Positions 41,301 through 49,740 are shown, counted from the first letter of the stretch. The stretch: 64,000 nucleotides of DNA from Rubrivivax sp. (GCA_022842595.1 JALHPF010000023.1:29689-93688); one strand, 5' to 3'. Made by a program: numbers and translations. The notes: generated by a model from the letters alone, not told the origin.

Positions 41301-41847
41301 GCAGAACGCCGACCTGAACGAAGCCATCGGCACGCTGGAAGACGCCATCCGCAAGATCGACCTGGAAACCCGCGACCTGCTCGCTTCCACCTTCAACCAG
41401 GTCAACGAACACTTCGGCCGCATGTTCCCCACGCTCTTCGGTGGCGGCAATGCACGGCTGGTGATGACCGGCGGCGAGATCCTCGACGCCGGCGTGCAGG
41501 TGATGGCGCAACCGCCGGGCAAGAAGAACAGCACCATCCACCTGCTGTCGGGCGGCGAGAAGGCGCTGACGGCGATTGCGCTGGTGTTCGCCATCTTCCA
41601 GCTGAACCCCGCGCCGTTCTGCCTGCTGGACGAAGTGGACGCGCCGCTGGACGACGCCAACACCGAGCGCTACCGCAACCTCGTCACCGAGATGAGCAAG
41701 GGCACGCAGTTCCTGTTCATCAGCCACAACAAGATCGCGATGGAGATGGCCGAGCAACTGATCGGCGTGACGATGCAGGAGCAGGGCGTCAGCCGCATCG
41801 TCGCGGTGGACATGGAAGCCGCTGTCTCCCTGGTCGAGGCCGCATGA
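38332..41847 (+). CDS. smc: chromosome segregation protein SMC
   Basis: An 1171-residue SMC ATPase that compacts and segregates chromosomes. Walker A is GPNGCGKSN (31-39). Long coiled coils (about 165-500 and 660-1000) flank the hinge (about 510-650, with GTWTQVHIETGWE-like sequence). The C-terminal head has signature LLSGGEKALTAIAL and Walker B CLLDEVDAPLDD. The start at MRLNQIKLSGFKSF (38332) is the invariant SMC N-terminus. The antisense strand is also open for over 1000 codons, a GC-rich artefact. Its stop overlaps the zipA-like start. Confidence 0.97.
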   Translation: MRLNQIKLSGFKSFAEPTTFQLPGQRVGVVGPNGCGKSNIMDAVRWVLGESKASELRGESMQDVIFNGSGHRKPASRASVELVFDNADARAGGQWNTYAEIAVRRVLTRDGTSSYYINGQPVRRRDVQDVFLGTGLGPRAYAIIGQGTISRIIESRPEELRLFLEEAAGVSKYKERRRETENRLKDTRENLTRVEDILRELNSNLDKLETQAEVATRYRRLQDEGTLKLHQLWFLKHRDATGEETRVKTAAAEAATALEARMADLRQVEAQLEAVRQAHYAASDALHTKQGFLAEAALEVSRLEERIRYVVEGRQRAQARLAELQTQNAQWADREQAARIELEDLAAQIEGSEEQAGVLAAQAEEQALQLPTLEDAVRAAQAASNAQRAAVAQVQQQIQVLAAESRSVDEQVRALRTQRDRRAQERQGLQTPDSAKLEALKVQEADAAEANALAEGRLQELAEHVPTLDEQRRAAQAAVNRESGRLADIAARLEALRALQEKVQTEGKLKPWLQRHGLEGLAGLWTQVHIETGWETALEAALRERLNAISVGKLDMVRAFAGDAPPAKLAFYALPSGVAPRTHQTLPLLADLLRLGDAGMKALLGDWLEGVYTATSLDEALAARGVLTHGEVIMTREGHAVSQHAVAFYAPDSEQAGLLARAQEIENLTLQQRAQAMLADDAKTQSVRLEAAYTEAAQRLATVRREAAEAQTRAHTLHVELLRLSQQADAATSRRDQLNEELAEIDAQLEGLEERRATGEGRFEELDISLGTAQERHAELDDEVIAGERRLSDAREQQRALERQAQEARFQARALVARQAELQRSIDTAAQQVAANVQAGEQLQLELGAFDDQAAQSGLQAALSVRLEREQLLAAARSEYDDLSAQMRRADEQRMGFEQSLAPLRERITQLQLELQAAQLGGAQYLEQLTAAEVDLAALAQGIEAGSVKLWGLQTEIDRINKEVAALGAVNLAALDELVQARERKTFLDAQNADLNEAIGTLEDAIRKIDLETRDLLASTFNQVNEHFGRMFPTLFGGGNARLVMTGGEILDAGVQVMAQPPGKKNSTIHLLSGGEKALTAIALVFAIFQLNPAPFCLLDEVDAPLDDANTERYRNLVTEMSKGTQFLFISHNKIAMEMAEQLIGVTMQEQGVSRIVAVDMEAAVSLVEAA

Positions 41848-42926
41848 ACATGGGCCTGGGCGTCGAACTCACGCTCACCCAGGCCCTGCTTCTGCTGGGC
41901 GCCGTCGTGCTGGCGGCGGTGGTTCTGCAGGGCTGGTGGCAAACGCGCCGGCTGCGGCCGAAGCCGGCAGAGCCCGCTGCAGAAACCAGCGCCGATGCCG
42001 GCACTGGCGAACGCCAGGAACCGAGTCTGGGCGCTACCCCGGAAGACGACGAGACCCAGCCCGAACTGCCCGCGGCCAGGGCCACTCAGCGCCGTGTGCC
42101 GCGGCTCGACGCCCTCATCGACGCGCTGGTGCCGCTGGCGCTGGACGCACCCGTCACCGGCGACGCGGTGCTGGCGCACCTGCCCCCCAGCCGCCGGGCC
42201 GGCAGCAAGCCTTTCTACATCGAAGGCCTGGACACCGAGACCGGTGAATGGGAGCCGCCCACGCCCGGCCGACGCTATGGCGAGCTTCAGGCCGGCGTGC
42301 AGATGGCCAACCGCAGCGGGGCACTGAACGAGATCGAGTACTCGGAGTTCGTGCAGAAGGTTCAGGCCTTTGCCGACGCTCTGGGCGCCGCGCCCGACGC
42401 CCCCGACATGCTGGACGTGGTGGCCCGCGCGCGCGAGCTCGACGGCCTGGCCAGCCCGCTGGACGCGCAGCTGATGCTGACGCTGCGCTCCAACAGCGTG
42501 GCCTGGTCGGTGGGCTACATCCACCAGTGCGCCGCGCGCCACGGTTTCGTCACCGGTGCCATGCCAGGCCGCATGGTGGTGCCGGCCAACGAGGAAGGCG
42601 CGCCACCGATGCTGAGCCTGGCCGTCGACTCGCAGGCCGCGCTGGCTGCGCTGGGCCCCGACCCGCAGGCCGCTGCGGTGCGCGAATTCACCCTCAGCCT
42701 GGACGTGCCGCAGACGCCGCGCGCCGCCGAGCCTTACCCCGCCTGGCACCGCGCGGCCACGGCGCTGGCCGAAGACATGGACGCCACCGTGGTCGACGAC
42801 CATGGGGCGCCATTGCCGCTGTCGGCCTTCGCCAGCATTGCGCAGGAACTGGAAGAGCTGTACGACAAGCTCGAGGCGCTGGACCTGGCCGCCGGCAGCC
42901 CGGCGGCACGGCGGCTGTTCAGCTGA
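41844..42926 (+). CDS. zipA: cell division protein ZipA-like
   Basis: A 360-residue protein with an N-terminal membrane anchor (about 10-30), a Pro/Glu/Ala-rich linker (about 38-85) and a C-terminal ZipA-like FtsZ-binding domain (about 220-350). The signature-like AFASIAQELEELYDKLEALDL lies at the end. ZipA tethers FtsZ to the inner membrane at the septum. The betaproteobacterial version is divergent, so the name rests on layout, position after smc (ATGA overlap) and domain order. In relatives ligA follows directly; here it is 15 kb away. Confidence 0.8.
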   Translation: MNMGLGVELTLTQALLLLGAVVLAAVVLQGWWQTRRLRPKPAEPAAETSADAGTGERQEPSLGATPEDDETQPELPAARATQRRVPRLDALIDALVPLALDAPVTGDAVLAHLPPSRRAGSKPFYIEGLDTETGEWEPPTPGRRYGELQAGVQMANRSGALNEIEYSEFVQKVQAFADALGAAPDAPDMLDVVARARELDGLASPLDAQLMLTLRSNSVAWSVGYIHQCAARHGFVTGAMPGRMVVPANEEGAPPMLSLAVDSQAALAALGPDPQAAAVREFTLSLDVPQTPRAAEPYPAWHRAATALAEDMDATVVDDHGAPLPLSAFASIAQELEELYDKLEALDLAAGSPAARRLFS

Positions 42927-42949
42927 TTCGACTGCCCGCGGGTGCGCGC

Positions 42950-43579
42950 TCAGCGTGCCGCGAGCGAGCGCCGCAGCCGTGCCGCACCGGCCAGCAGCAC
43001 CAGCCCCAGCCCCAGCATTTGCCAGGCCGCGGGTTCCGGCACCACCGAGGCCTGACTCACACCCGACAGGTTCAGGCGCCAGAAGCCGCCCTTCTGGTCG
43101 TTGGTGTTCGGGTTGTAGCTGGGCTGGTTCCACTCGGTCAGCAGGATGGGCGTTTCGTTGCCATAGCTGAAGCCCTGGGACAGCAGCGTGCCGTTGGCGG
43201 CGTTGAAGGCGGCCACCAGGGTGACGCGGTAGCTGCCCGCAGCCAGAGTGGGCAGCACGAAGCCGGTGTCGTAGAAGCCCTGGCCCGGGGCGATGCCGTT
43301 GTCGTCGTCGACCTCGGCCAGCAGGCCGAAGTCACTGCCCGCCGCCCGCCAGAGTGCCGCGGCGGGGTCGAAGTTCAGGCCGCCTTGCCAGCTGTCGGTC
43401 CACAGGCGGACGTTGCTCGCGGCTTGTGCCAGGCTGAAGTCGATCTGGACGACGTCGTTGTGGAATCTGATCTGGCCACTGAAACTGAAGTCTTCGGCCG
43501 CAGCGGGCAAAGCCAGGCTCAGGACACCGGCGCTCAGCGCGGAAACGGCAGCGTGGCGCAGGAAGGTACTTGTGTGCAT
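42950..43579 (-). CDS. DVUA0089 family PEP-CTERM protein
   Basis: A 209-residue exported protein. It has a signal peptide (SALSAGVLSLALPAAAEDF) and a beta-sandwich body resembling DVUA0089/pre-peptidase-like domains (VQIDFSLAQAASNVRLWTDSW, EVDDDNGIAPGQG). The sorting tail is VPEPAAWQMLGLGLVLLAGAARLRR. The acidic DDDNG stretch could bind calcium. It starts 19 bases after the phoD stop on the same strand, so it is probably co-transcribed with phoD. No enzyme activity can be inferred. Confidence 0.85.
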   Translation of the reverse strand: MHTSTFLRHAAVSALSAGVLSLALPAAAEDFSFSGQIRFHNDVVQIDFSLAQAASNVRLWTDSWQGGLNFDPAAALWRAAGSDFGLLAEVDDDNGIAPGQGFYDTGFVLPTLAAGSYRVTLVAAFNAANGTLLSQGFSYGNETPILLTEWNQPSYNPNTNDQKGGFWRLNLSGVSQASVVPEPAAWQMLGLGLVLLAGAARLRRSLAAR

Positions 43580-43598
43580 GCTGGTGCTCCGTTGTGCT

Positions 43599-45278
43599 TC
43601 AGGGTGCCAGGGCCGGCGGGTTGGCGGGCGCTGTGGTCTGGGCCGAAGGCTGCAGGCGGTTGGTGCCGTTCTGCACTTCGAAGGCCACGGCGAAGGTCTG
43701 CACGTTGCTGATGCTCTGCACGGTGTCGACGAACCACCATTCACCCACCACGCGCTGCGGCGACACATCCACCAGCATGTAGCCGCGCTGGGTGAGGTTG
43801 ATGTACTTGAAGTGCGGGTTGATGCTGCGCAACAGCGCTGCCGTGCTGCCCGTGGGGTCGTTGGCGCCGGGTGACGAAACCGAGGTGCCCACGAATTCGA
43901 CCGCGCGCGAACCCGCGCCGCTGACCGGGTCGTAGCCGCCTGCAGCCACGTTAGGGTTGTTCGGGTCCTGGCTCAGGTCGGCCACCCAGCTGCTGTGGAT
44001 GTCGCCGGTAAGCACCACGCAGTTGTTCACCGGGGGGTGCTGTGGCGTGCCCTTGAAGATGTCGTAGACGCGATCGCGGGCGGGTTGGTAGCCGTCCCAC
44101 TGGTCGGTATTCAGGAACACCCCGCCGCCCTGGGCCAGGGTCGCGCCCTGCAGCTTGATCTGCGCGAACATCACACCCTGGCCCAGCAGCTTCCAGCGCG
44201 CCGGCGTGGTGCGCAGGCGCTCGGCCAGCCAGGCTTCCTGGGTCGTGCCCAGCAATGTGCGGGTGGCGTCGGCGAACGCGCCGGTCTGCAAGAAACCATT
44301 GCCGAACGGTGTCGGCACGGTGGCGGCGAGCTGTTCGCTGCGCGCCTGCAGGCGCTCTTCGAGCATCACCAGTTCCACCAGGTCGCCGAAGCGGAAGGCG
44401 CGCTGGTTCTCGCGCTTCTTCGTCACATCGGGAATGCGCACCGGCATCCATTCGTAGTAGGCCTGCAGGCCGACATTCACGCGCTCGTTCCAGTCGCCTT
44501 CAGCGCCCGGCGTGTGGTTCTGCGCGCCGTCGCGCCAGGCGTCGTTGGTGATCTCGTGGTCGTCCCAGATTGCGATCAGCGGGTGCTGGCGGTGCATCTC
44601 GATCGAGTCGGCGTCGCGCTTGTACTGGGCGTGGCGCAAGCGGTAGTCGGACAGCGTGACCATCTCGTTCGGCGGCTCGGGCGTGCGCAGGCTGCCGTAC
44701 TGGTTCGGGCCGTATTCGTAGAGGTAGTCGCCCAGGTGGACGACGGCGTCGATGTCGGCGCGTTCGGCGATGCGCCGGTAGGCGTTGAAGAAGCCCGCGG
44801 CGTGATTCGAGCAGCTGACCACGGCCAGCCGCAGGCGCGCGGTGGCGCCCACCGGCAGCGTGCGCGTGCGTCCCACGGGCGATTCCTGGCCCAGCGCGCT
44901 GAAGCGGTAGTAGTAGGTGGTGCCGGGCTGCAGGCGGGCAGCGTCGACCTTGACGGTGAAGTCGCGGTCAGGGTTCGTCTTGGCGCGGCCCTGCTGCACC
45001 ACCTGCGCCATGGCGGGGTCGGTCGCGATGCTGTAGGCCACGGTCACGGCGCTGCGCTGGGCGGTGGTCACGCGTGTCCACAGGATCACGCGGTCGCTGA
45101 GCGGGTCGCCGCTGGCCACGCCGTGCTGGAAGACGCCGGCACCGCGGGCGTCCTGGTCCAGGGCCATGGCCATGGCCGGCACGGCCGCCAGCGCCAGCGC
45201 TGCGCCGCCGGACCGCTGGAAGAAGCCGCGCCGGCTGGTGCCGGCGGGCAGTGGTTTGATTTTCAGAGGGCGGCCCAT
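43599..45278 (-). CDS. phoD: PhoD-type alkaline phosphatase, Tat-exported
   Basis: A 559-residue calcium/iron-dependent phosphatase/phosphodiesterase of the PhoD family. It releases phosphate from organic esters outside the cytoplasm. The twin-arginine leader SRRGFF (15-20), followed by a hydrophobic stretch to about residue 42, indicates Tat export with bound cofactors. Family blocks include FQHGVASGDPLSDRVILWTRV, VSCSNH, HLGDYLYEYG, DDHEITND and LTGDIHSSW. It leads a unit with the DVUA0089 PEP-CTERM gene. Candidate Pho-box repeats lie 43-70 bases upstream. Confidence 0.94.
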   Translation of the reverse strand: MGRPLKIKPLPAGTSRRGFFQRSGGAALALAAVPAMAMALDQDARGAGVFQHGVASGDPLSDRVILWTRVTTAQRSAVTVAYSIATDPAMAQVVQQGRAKTNPDRDFTVKVDAARLQPGTTYYYRFSALGQESPVGRTRTLPVGATARLRLAVVSCSNHAAGFFNAYRRIAERADIDAVVHLGDYLYEYGPNQYGSLRTPEPPNEMVTLSDYRLRHAQYKRDADSIEMHRQHPLIAIWDDHEITNDAWRDGAQNHTPGAEGDWNERVNVGLQAYYEWMPVRIPDVTKKRENQRAFRFGDLVELVMLEERLQARSEQLAATVPTPFGNGFLQTGAFADATRTLLGTTQEAWLAERLRTTPARWKLLGQGVMFAQIKLQGATLAQGGGVFLNTDQWDGYQPARDRVYDIFKGTPQHPPVNNCVVLTGDIHSSWVADLSQDPNNPNVAAGGYDPVSGAGSRAVEFVGTSVSSPGANDPTGSTAALLRSINPHFKYINLTQRGYMLVDVSPQRVVGEWWFVDTVQSISNVQTFAVAFEVQNGTNRLQPSAQTTAPANPPALAP

Positions 45279-45320
45279 GGGCGATTCCTTGTCGAGGTTG
45301 AAGATTCGAAGCGGAGTGTC

Positions 45321-45348
45321 GACAGTGCCCTTGACAGCACGACGACAC
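45321..45348 (-). promoter_or_regulatory. possible Pho box before phoD
   Basis: GACAG at 45321, GACAG at 45333 and GACAC at 45344 form three PhoB-like half-sites spaced 12 and 11 bases (CTGTC-type in the phoD direction). The nearest edge is 43 bases before the phoD ATG. Confidence 0.45.
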
Positions 45349-45362
45349 GCCTCACGTCGGGG

Positions 45363-46313
45363 TCAGGCCCTGCGCAGACGCCAGCCCAGCGCTGCCATGC
45401 CAGCCAGCATCAGGGCCCAGCTGCCGGGTTCAGGCACCGCGCTCAGAACGAACAGCCGTGAATTCGCTGTACCGCTGTCCTCGGCCACGAGGTAGATGTT
45501 GCCCAGCGAGTCGACCGTCAGCCCTTCGATGGCCTGCTGGGTGAAGCCGGCCAGGTCCAGGCTGCTGAGCACCGTGCCTGTGGTGCGGTCGAGCTCGACG
45601 AGCCGGCGCGAGTCCAGGCTCAGGATCAGCAGGTTGTTGGCGGCCAGGGTGCCGGCCAGCGCCGTCACCGGCGACAGGGTCTGCACGTCGGCGAAGTTGT
45701 TGACACCGAAGAGCGAGGTGGCCCCGCTGAACAGCGTTGTCATAGTCGACGTGCCACCGCCGACCGCGAAGTTCAGGCCACCGGCGCGAAGCTCCATCGG
45801 GTTGTCCTGCTTGACGCTGACGAAGCTGCCGTTGCGCGGGTCCCAGCTGATGCCTTCGGTGCCGACGTTGCCCACGCTGCCCGGGCTGCTGCCCACCGGA
45901 GCCTGGGCTTGTGCAGCCAGCATCACCGAGCCACCCGTGGCGTAGCTGAAGCTGTAGGCGATCTGTGGCCGTTCGTCGACGACCACCAGCCGGCCGCCGC
46001 CGAGATAGGTCAGGCCTTCGGCGTCGTTGTTGCTGCTGCCGGTGCCGGCCCAGTTGAAGGCCATGCTGCCGACGATGCTGCCGGTGAGCGTGAGCTCGAC
46101 CACGCCCAGGCCTTCGTCACCGACGACGAACAGCGTGCCGCGGTCAGGTGCGTAGGTGACCGCCGACAGCTCCAGGGTCAGGTCGCCCAGGGCGGGCACT
46201 GCGTAATTGCCGACCAGGCTGTAGTTCTGCAGGCCGATGGAGGTCTGCGCCGAGGCGCCCAGCGGCCAGAAGGGCAGGGCGGCCAGTGCCAGGGTGAAAA
46301 GGTGGCGTTTCAT
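45363..46313 (-). CDS. SdiA-regulated-like beta-propeller protein with PEP-CTERM tail
   Basis: A 316-residue exported protein. The signal peptide MKRHLFTLALAALPFWPLGASAQ is followed by propeller blades typical of the SdiA-regulated/phytase-like group (DRGTLFVVGDEGLGVVEL, DAEGLTYLGGGRLVVVDER, EGLTVDSLGNIYLVAEDSG). The tail is VPEPGSWALMLAGMAALGWRLRR. Propellers with these EG(L/I) and DE motifs are related to phytases, but activity is unproven. The ATG at 46313 is preferred over a GTG at 46328 because AAGGGG precedes it. It follows the lamin-tail gene by 11 bases. Confidence 0.85.
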   Translation of the reverse strand: MKRHLFTLALAALPFWPLGASAQTSIGLQNYSLVGNYAVPALGDLTLELSAVTYAPDRGTLFVVGDEGLGVVELTLTGSIVGSMAFNWAGTGSSNNDAEGLTYLGGGRLVVVDERPQIAYSFSYATGGSVMLAAQAQAPVGSSPGSVGNVGTEGISWDPRNGSFVSVKQDNPMELRAGGLNFAVGGGTSTMTTLFSGATSLFGVNNFADVQTLSPVTALAGTLAANNLLILSLDSRRLVELDRTTGTVLSSLDLAGFTQQAIEGLTVDSLGNIYLVAEDSGTANSRLFVLSAVPEPGSWALMLAGMAALGWRLRRA

Positions 46314-46324
46314 GCCGGACCCCT

Positions 46325-46999
46325 TCACGCGCGGCGGCGTGCGGCAACAGCCACCAGCCCCAGGCCGGCCAGCATCAGCGCGACGCTGCCAGGTTCAGGC
46401 ACGGCCAGCGTGAACTGGCCCGGGTTGCCGATGTCGCCGCTGGCGCTGGCAGTCGAGCCGAAGGCGTCGCCGGTGGCGGCCAGCACCCAGCCTGTCGTCA
46501 CGTTCTGGGGGACCAGGTCGGCCAGTGTGCGCGGGGTGCCGCTGAAGTTCTGCGTGCGCACGGTGCCCGGGAAGACAGCATCACCATAGGCGAAGCGGTC
46601 CACCAGGTTGCCTGCGGCGTCGAACAGGTTGATCTCGTCGGACCGACCGATGTTGTTCGTGGTGCCGCCGAGGACGGGCACGCTCTCGGCGAGGTTCCAT
46701 GCAGCGCGGAAGACCGCCGCGCTCGACTCGGTGATGATGGCCGATTGCCCCGGGGCCAGGATACCCAGCGCGCTGAGGCTGAACGCGCCCAGCGCCACGC
46801 TGTTCAGCCGCGAGTCGTCGTCGTAGACCCAGCCGGTGAAGTCGACGGGCGCGCTGCCGAGGTTGGTGAATTCGATGAACTCGCCACCCGAGCCGCTGTA
46901 CATCCATTCGGTGATCTGGACATCGGCATGGGCAGCGCCCGCAGCGATGAGGCTCAGCAGGAGAACGCCTCGACGCAGGGGGGGGGTGGTCTTGCTCAT
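46325..46999 (-). CDS. lamin-tail-domain PEP-CTERM protein
   Basis: A 224-residue exported protein. A signal peptide (VLLLSLIAAGAAHA) is followed by an immunoglobulin-like lamin tail domain (VQITEWMYSGSGGEFIEFTNLG, FTGWVYDDDSRLNS, LAPGQSAIITE, NNIGRSDEINLFDAAGNLVD). The tail is VPEPGSVALMLAGLGLVAVAARRR. Lamin-tail domains in bacteria accompany extracellular nucleases and phosphatases and may bind surfaces. It is the first gene of a two-gene unit with the propeller gene and is divergent from the phytase-like gene. Confidence 0.86.
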   Translation of the reverse strand: MSKTTPPLRRGVLLLSLIAAGAAHADVQITEWMYSGSGGEFIEFTNLGSAPVDFTGWVYDDDSRLNSVALGAFSLSALGILAPGQSAIITESSAAVFRAAWNLAESVPVLGGTTNNIGRSDEINLFDAAGNLVDRFAYGDAVFPGTVRTQNFSGTPRTLADLVPQNVTTGWVLAATGDAFGSTASASGDIGNPGQFTLAVPEPGSVALMLAGLGLVAVAARRRA

Positions 47000-47049
47000 G
47001 GGGCTCGCTCCGATGCGTTTGATTGAAGCCACGAGCGTAGGCAGGCCAT

Positions 47050-47067
47050 GTGACACCGCCGCGACGG
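47050..47067 (-). promoter_or_regulatory. possible Pho box before the lamin-tail gene
   Basis: GTGAC at 47050 and GCGAC at 47061 are spaced 11 bases (in the gene direction CGTCGC and TGTCAC). They end 51 bases before the ATG at 46999. Confidence 0.35.
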
Positions 47068-47102
47068 CGGCCTGGCCAGCCGCGCGGTTGCGGGGGCGCT
47101 TT

Positions 47103-47119
47103 CGTCATGCGGCCTTCAT
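47103..47119 (+). promoter_or_regulatory. possible Pho box before the phytase-like gene
   Basis: CGTCAT at 47103 and CTTCAT at 47114 are direct half-sites 11 bases apart, in the orientation of the downstream gene. They end 65 bases before its ATG. Confidence 0.35.
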
Positions 47120-47184
47120 GGCACGGACATGTCGGCACCCGAGCATCTGCCAGGTCCCGACCCACCACCCCACAGAGGAACGCC

Positions 47185-48534
47185 ATGAGGAAACCCCGCT
47201 CACTTCACACGTTGGCCCTGGCGGCTGCCGCCATCGGCCTGGCCGGCCCGGCAGTTGCGCAGTCGACATTGACCGGCTTCGCGCTGATGCCTGCTGCCAC
47301 CACCACCGACGGCCCGACATCGGGCCAGTTCGCCGGTGCCGGTGCCGGCGGCAATGCGCTGCCGCTCGTCAACCGCCAGCCGGTTCAAGGCGTGTCGACG
47401 ATCCTGAGCGGCCCGACAGCCGGCACCTACACGGTGATGACCGACAACGGCTTCGGTGCCCAGAACAACTCGGCGGACACCTTGCTGCGCCTGTACACGC
47501 TGCGGCCCGACTGGCGCACCGCCAGCGGCGGCGCGGGCACGGTCACGCCGGTGGACTTCAACACCGGTGCGGCACTGAACGGCTTCATGGCCGCCAGCCG
47601 CATCACGCTGTCGGACCCTGACCGCAAGCTCGGCTACACACTCCAGGCCGACTTCACGAACTACTACAGCAACGCCGCCAACCCGCTGGTGGACCCGAGC
47701 ATCCGCGCCGGCCGCCTGCTCACCGGTGCCGACCTCGACACCGAGTCGGCACGCCGTGACAAGAACGGCAACTTCTGGTTCGGCGACGAATTCGGCCCTT
47801 TCCTGGTGAAGACCGACGCCAGCGGCAAGGTGCTGTCCCGCGAAGTCCAGCTGCCGGGCGTGCAGTCGCCGCAAAGCCCGTACCTGAACGGCGCGGCGCC
47901 CACGCTGGGGGCATCACGCGGCTTCGAAGGCATGGCTATCAATCCTGCAGGCGACCGGCTCTACACGCTGCTGGAAGGCACCGTCAGCGGTGACGCCACC
48001 GGCACGCTGCGCATCAACGAGTTCAACGTCGACACCGAAGCCTTCACTGGCGCACAGTGGCTCTATCGACTCGAGCCCCAGGGCACCGCCATCGGCGAGA
48101 TGACGGCGATCAGCAACACCGAGTTCCTGGTGATCGAGCGCAACGGCGCCACCGCCACCGGCGGTGGCACGCCCTTCAAGAAAATCTTCAAGGTCGACAC
48201 CACGCAGCTCGACGCCAATGGGCGTCTGCTGAAGACCGAGATCGTCGACCTGATGAACATCGCCGACCCGAACGACTTGAACGGCGACGGCAGCACGGTC
48301 TTCACCTTTCCCTACGTGACGATCGAAAGCGTGCTGGTGCTCGATGCCCATACGCTGCTGGTCGTCAACGACAACAACTTTCCGGGCACGGGGGGTCGGC
48401 TGCCGGGTGTGTCAGACCCGACCGAATTCCTGCGCATCAGCCTGGCCAGCCCCGTGCCCGAACCCGGGGCCTGGGCCTTGATGGCTGCCGGCCTGGCCGT
48501 CATGGGCCAGCTGGCGCGCCGCCGACGACTCTGA
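47185..48534 (+). CDS. esterase-like activity of phytase family protein with PEP-CTERM tail
   Basis: A 449-residue exported protein. The signal peptide LALAAAAIGLAGPAVAQ is followed by the phytase-like esterase domain: YTVMTDNGFG, LLTGADLDTESARRDKNGNFWFGDEFGPFL, SRGFEGMAINPAGDRLYTLLEG, and EMTAISNTEFLVIERNG. The tail is VPEPGAWALMAAGLAVMGQLARRRR. The family is named for weak phytase-like propeller similarity; a role in releasing phosphate from organic esters is plausible but unproven. The ATG at 47185 has AGAGGAA before it. It is divergent from the lamin-tail gene. Confidence 0.88.
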   Translation: MRKPRSLHTLALAAAAIGLAGPAVAQSTLTGFALMPAATTTDGPTSGQFAGAGAGGNALPLVNRQPVQGVSTILSGPTAGTYTVMTDNGFGAQNNSADTLLRLYTLRPDWRTASGGAGTVTPVDFNTGAALNGFMAASRITLSDPDRKLGYTLQADFTNYYSNAANPLVDPSIRAGRLLTGADLDTESARRDKNGNFWFGDEFGPFLVKTDASGKVLSREVQLPGVQSPQSPYLNGAAPTLGASRGFEGMAINPAGDRLYTLLEGTVSGDATGTLRINEFNVDTEAFTGAQWLYRLEPQGTAIGEMTAISNTEFLVIERNGATATGGGTPFKKIFKVDTTQLDANGRLLKTEIVDLMNIADPNDLNGDGSTVFTFPYVTIESVLVLDAHTLLVVNDNNFPGTGGRLPGVSDPTEFLRISLASPVPEPGAWALMAAGLAVMGQLARRRRL

Positions 48535-48651
48535 GCGGGAAGTTCGCCCGGGCCGGTCGCCCGTTGCGGCGGCGCCGGTGCCGGCCCGGCATAGGCCAGC
48601 CCTGCCCGGGCTTGCGGGGCTGGCGCCCGGTGGTCTCCTCTGCAGCCGCAT

Positions 48652-49740
48652 TCACAGCACAACGGCCGAGACACAGGCGAAGTAGATGAGCAGGCTGAGC
48701 ACATCCTGCACGATGGTCGCCAGCGGTCCGCTGCCATAGGCGGGGTCGGTCCCGAAGCGGGCGAGCAGCCAGGGCAGCAGCAGCCCGAGGACCGACGCCA
48801 CCATGCTGGCCCCGGCCAGCGCCAGCGAAACCGCAGCAGCCAGGCGAAGTTCGTCGAACGCCAGCCACACCATCGGAAACGCGAGCAGCGCGAGCACGAG
48901 GCCGATCAGGGCACCGGTCCGCAATTCCCCGCCCAGGAGTTTCCCCAGGCCGACATGGCTGAGCGACAGGCCGCGCACCGCCACGGCTTCGCTCTGCGTA
49001 CCGATGGCGTCGGCCAGATAGACCAGGCCAGGCACGAAGAACGCCAGTGCCGGCTTGGCCGTGAGCGCCGACTCGAAGCGTGCGACGACGAAGGTGGCCA
49101 CCATGCTGCCGACCAGGCCGACGACCAGCCAGGGCAGGCGGTGACGAACCCGGCGCAACGGCGGCTCCTCGATGGCCTCGCGTGCATGGTCCGACTCGCG
49201 TGTGATGCCAGCCAGGCGGTGCAGGTCCTCGACATGCTCGCGGCGAAGGATGCCCATCAGCTGCGTCGGACCGACGACCCCCACCAGGCGCCCCGCCTCG
49301 TCGACCACCGGCAGCGCAGCCACGCCGTGATGCAACGCGACCGATGCCATCTTTTCCTGGTCGGTGCCGGCCTGCACGTGGGTGTGGGCGCGCTGCGCCG
49401 CCGGTCCGAGCTCGGCCGTTGCGGGCAGGGCCAGCAGCTCGGACGGCGTCAGCGTGCCGAGCAGGTGGTCGTGGTGGTCGACCACGCACACCAGGTCCCA
49501 GGCGGTGTGTTGCCGTTGGCGGATGCGTGCCAGCACCGCCTCCGCGGTCTCGGAGGCGTGGGCCCGCTCGGCATGGGCGCCGACGTGGTCGGCAGACGTC
49601 TCGCGACGTGACGGATGACGATGCAGCATCTCGGTTCGACTCTCGCTGGCTGTCGCCTTCGGCGGCAGATCTGGGGAGTCGACATTGTCGGGTCCGCGGC
49701 GCTTGCCGCGCGGCTTGGTTGGCTGGCTGATCGTCGTCAT
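48652..49740 (-). CDS. short MgtE-like divalent cation transporter with CBS domains
   Basis: Up to 362 residues. The N-terminal 60 or so are low-complexity and basic/acidic. A CBS pair follows (about 75-190; WDLVCVVDHHDHLLGTLTPSELL, ALPVVDEAGRLVGVVG), then an MgtE membrane domain of about five helices (from RLPWLVVGLVGSMVATFVV to the end; FVPGLVYLADAIGTQSEAVAVRGL is characteristic). The usual N-terminal helical gating domain of MgtE is missing. The start at 49740 is only 11 bases from the divergent ATPase start and lacks a ribosome-binding site; the ATG at 49629 (325 residues) is an alternative. Likely Mg2+ or a similar ion. Confidence 0.82.
   Translation of the reverse strand: MTTISQPTKPRGKRRGPDNVDSPDLPPKATASESRTEMLHRHPSRRETSADHVGAHAERAHASETAEAVLARIRQRQHTAWDLVCVVDHHDHLLGTLTPSELLALPATAELGPAAQRAHTHVQAGTDQEKMASVALHHGVAALPVVDEAGRLVGVVGPTQLMGILRREHVEDLHRLAGITRESDHAREAIEEPPLRRVRHRLPWLVVGLVGSMVATFVVARFESALTAKPALAFFVPGLVYLADAIGTQSEAVAVRGLSLSHVGLGKLLGGELRTGALIGLVLALLAFPMVWLAFDELRLAAAVSLALAGASMVASVLGLLLPWLLARFGTDPAYGSGPLATIVQDVLSLLIYFACVSAVVL

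Noticed and set aside
38323..41757. Antisense open frame of over 1100 codons opposite smc
   Set aside because: High GC content removes stop codons on the opposite strand. The smc frame has all family motifs, while the antisense product is His/Gln/Ala/Arg-rich with none.
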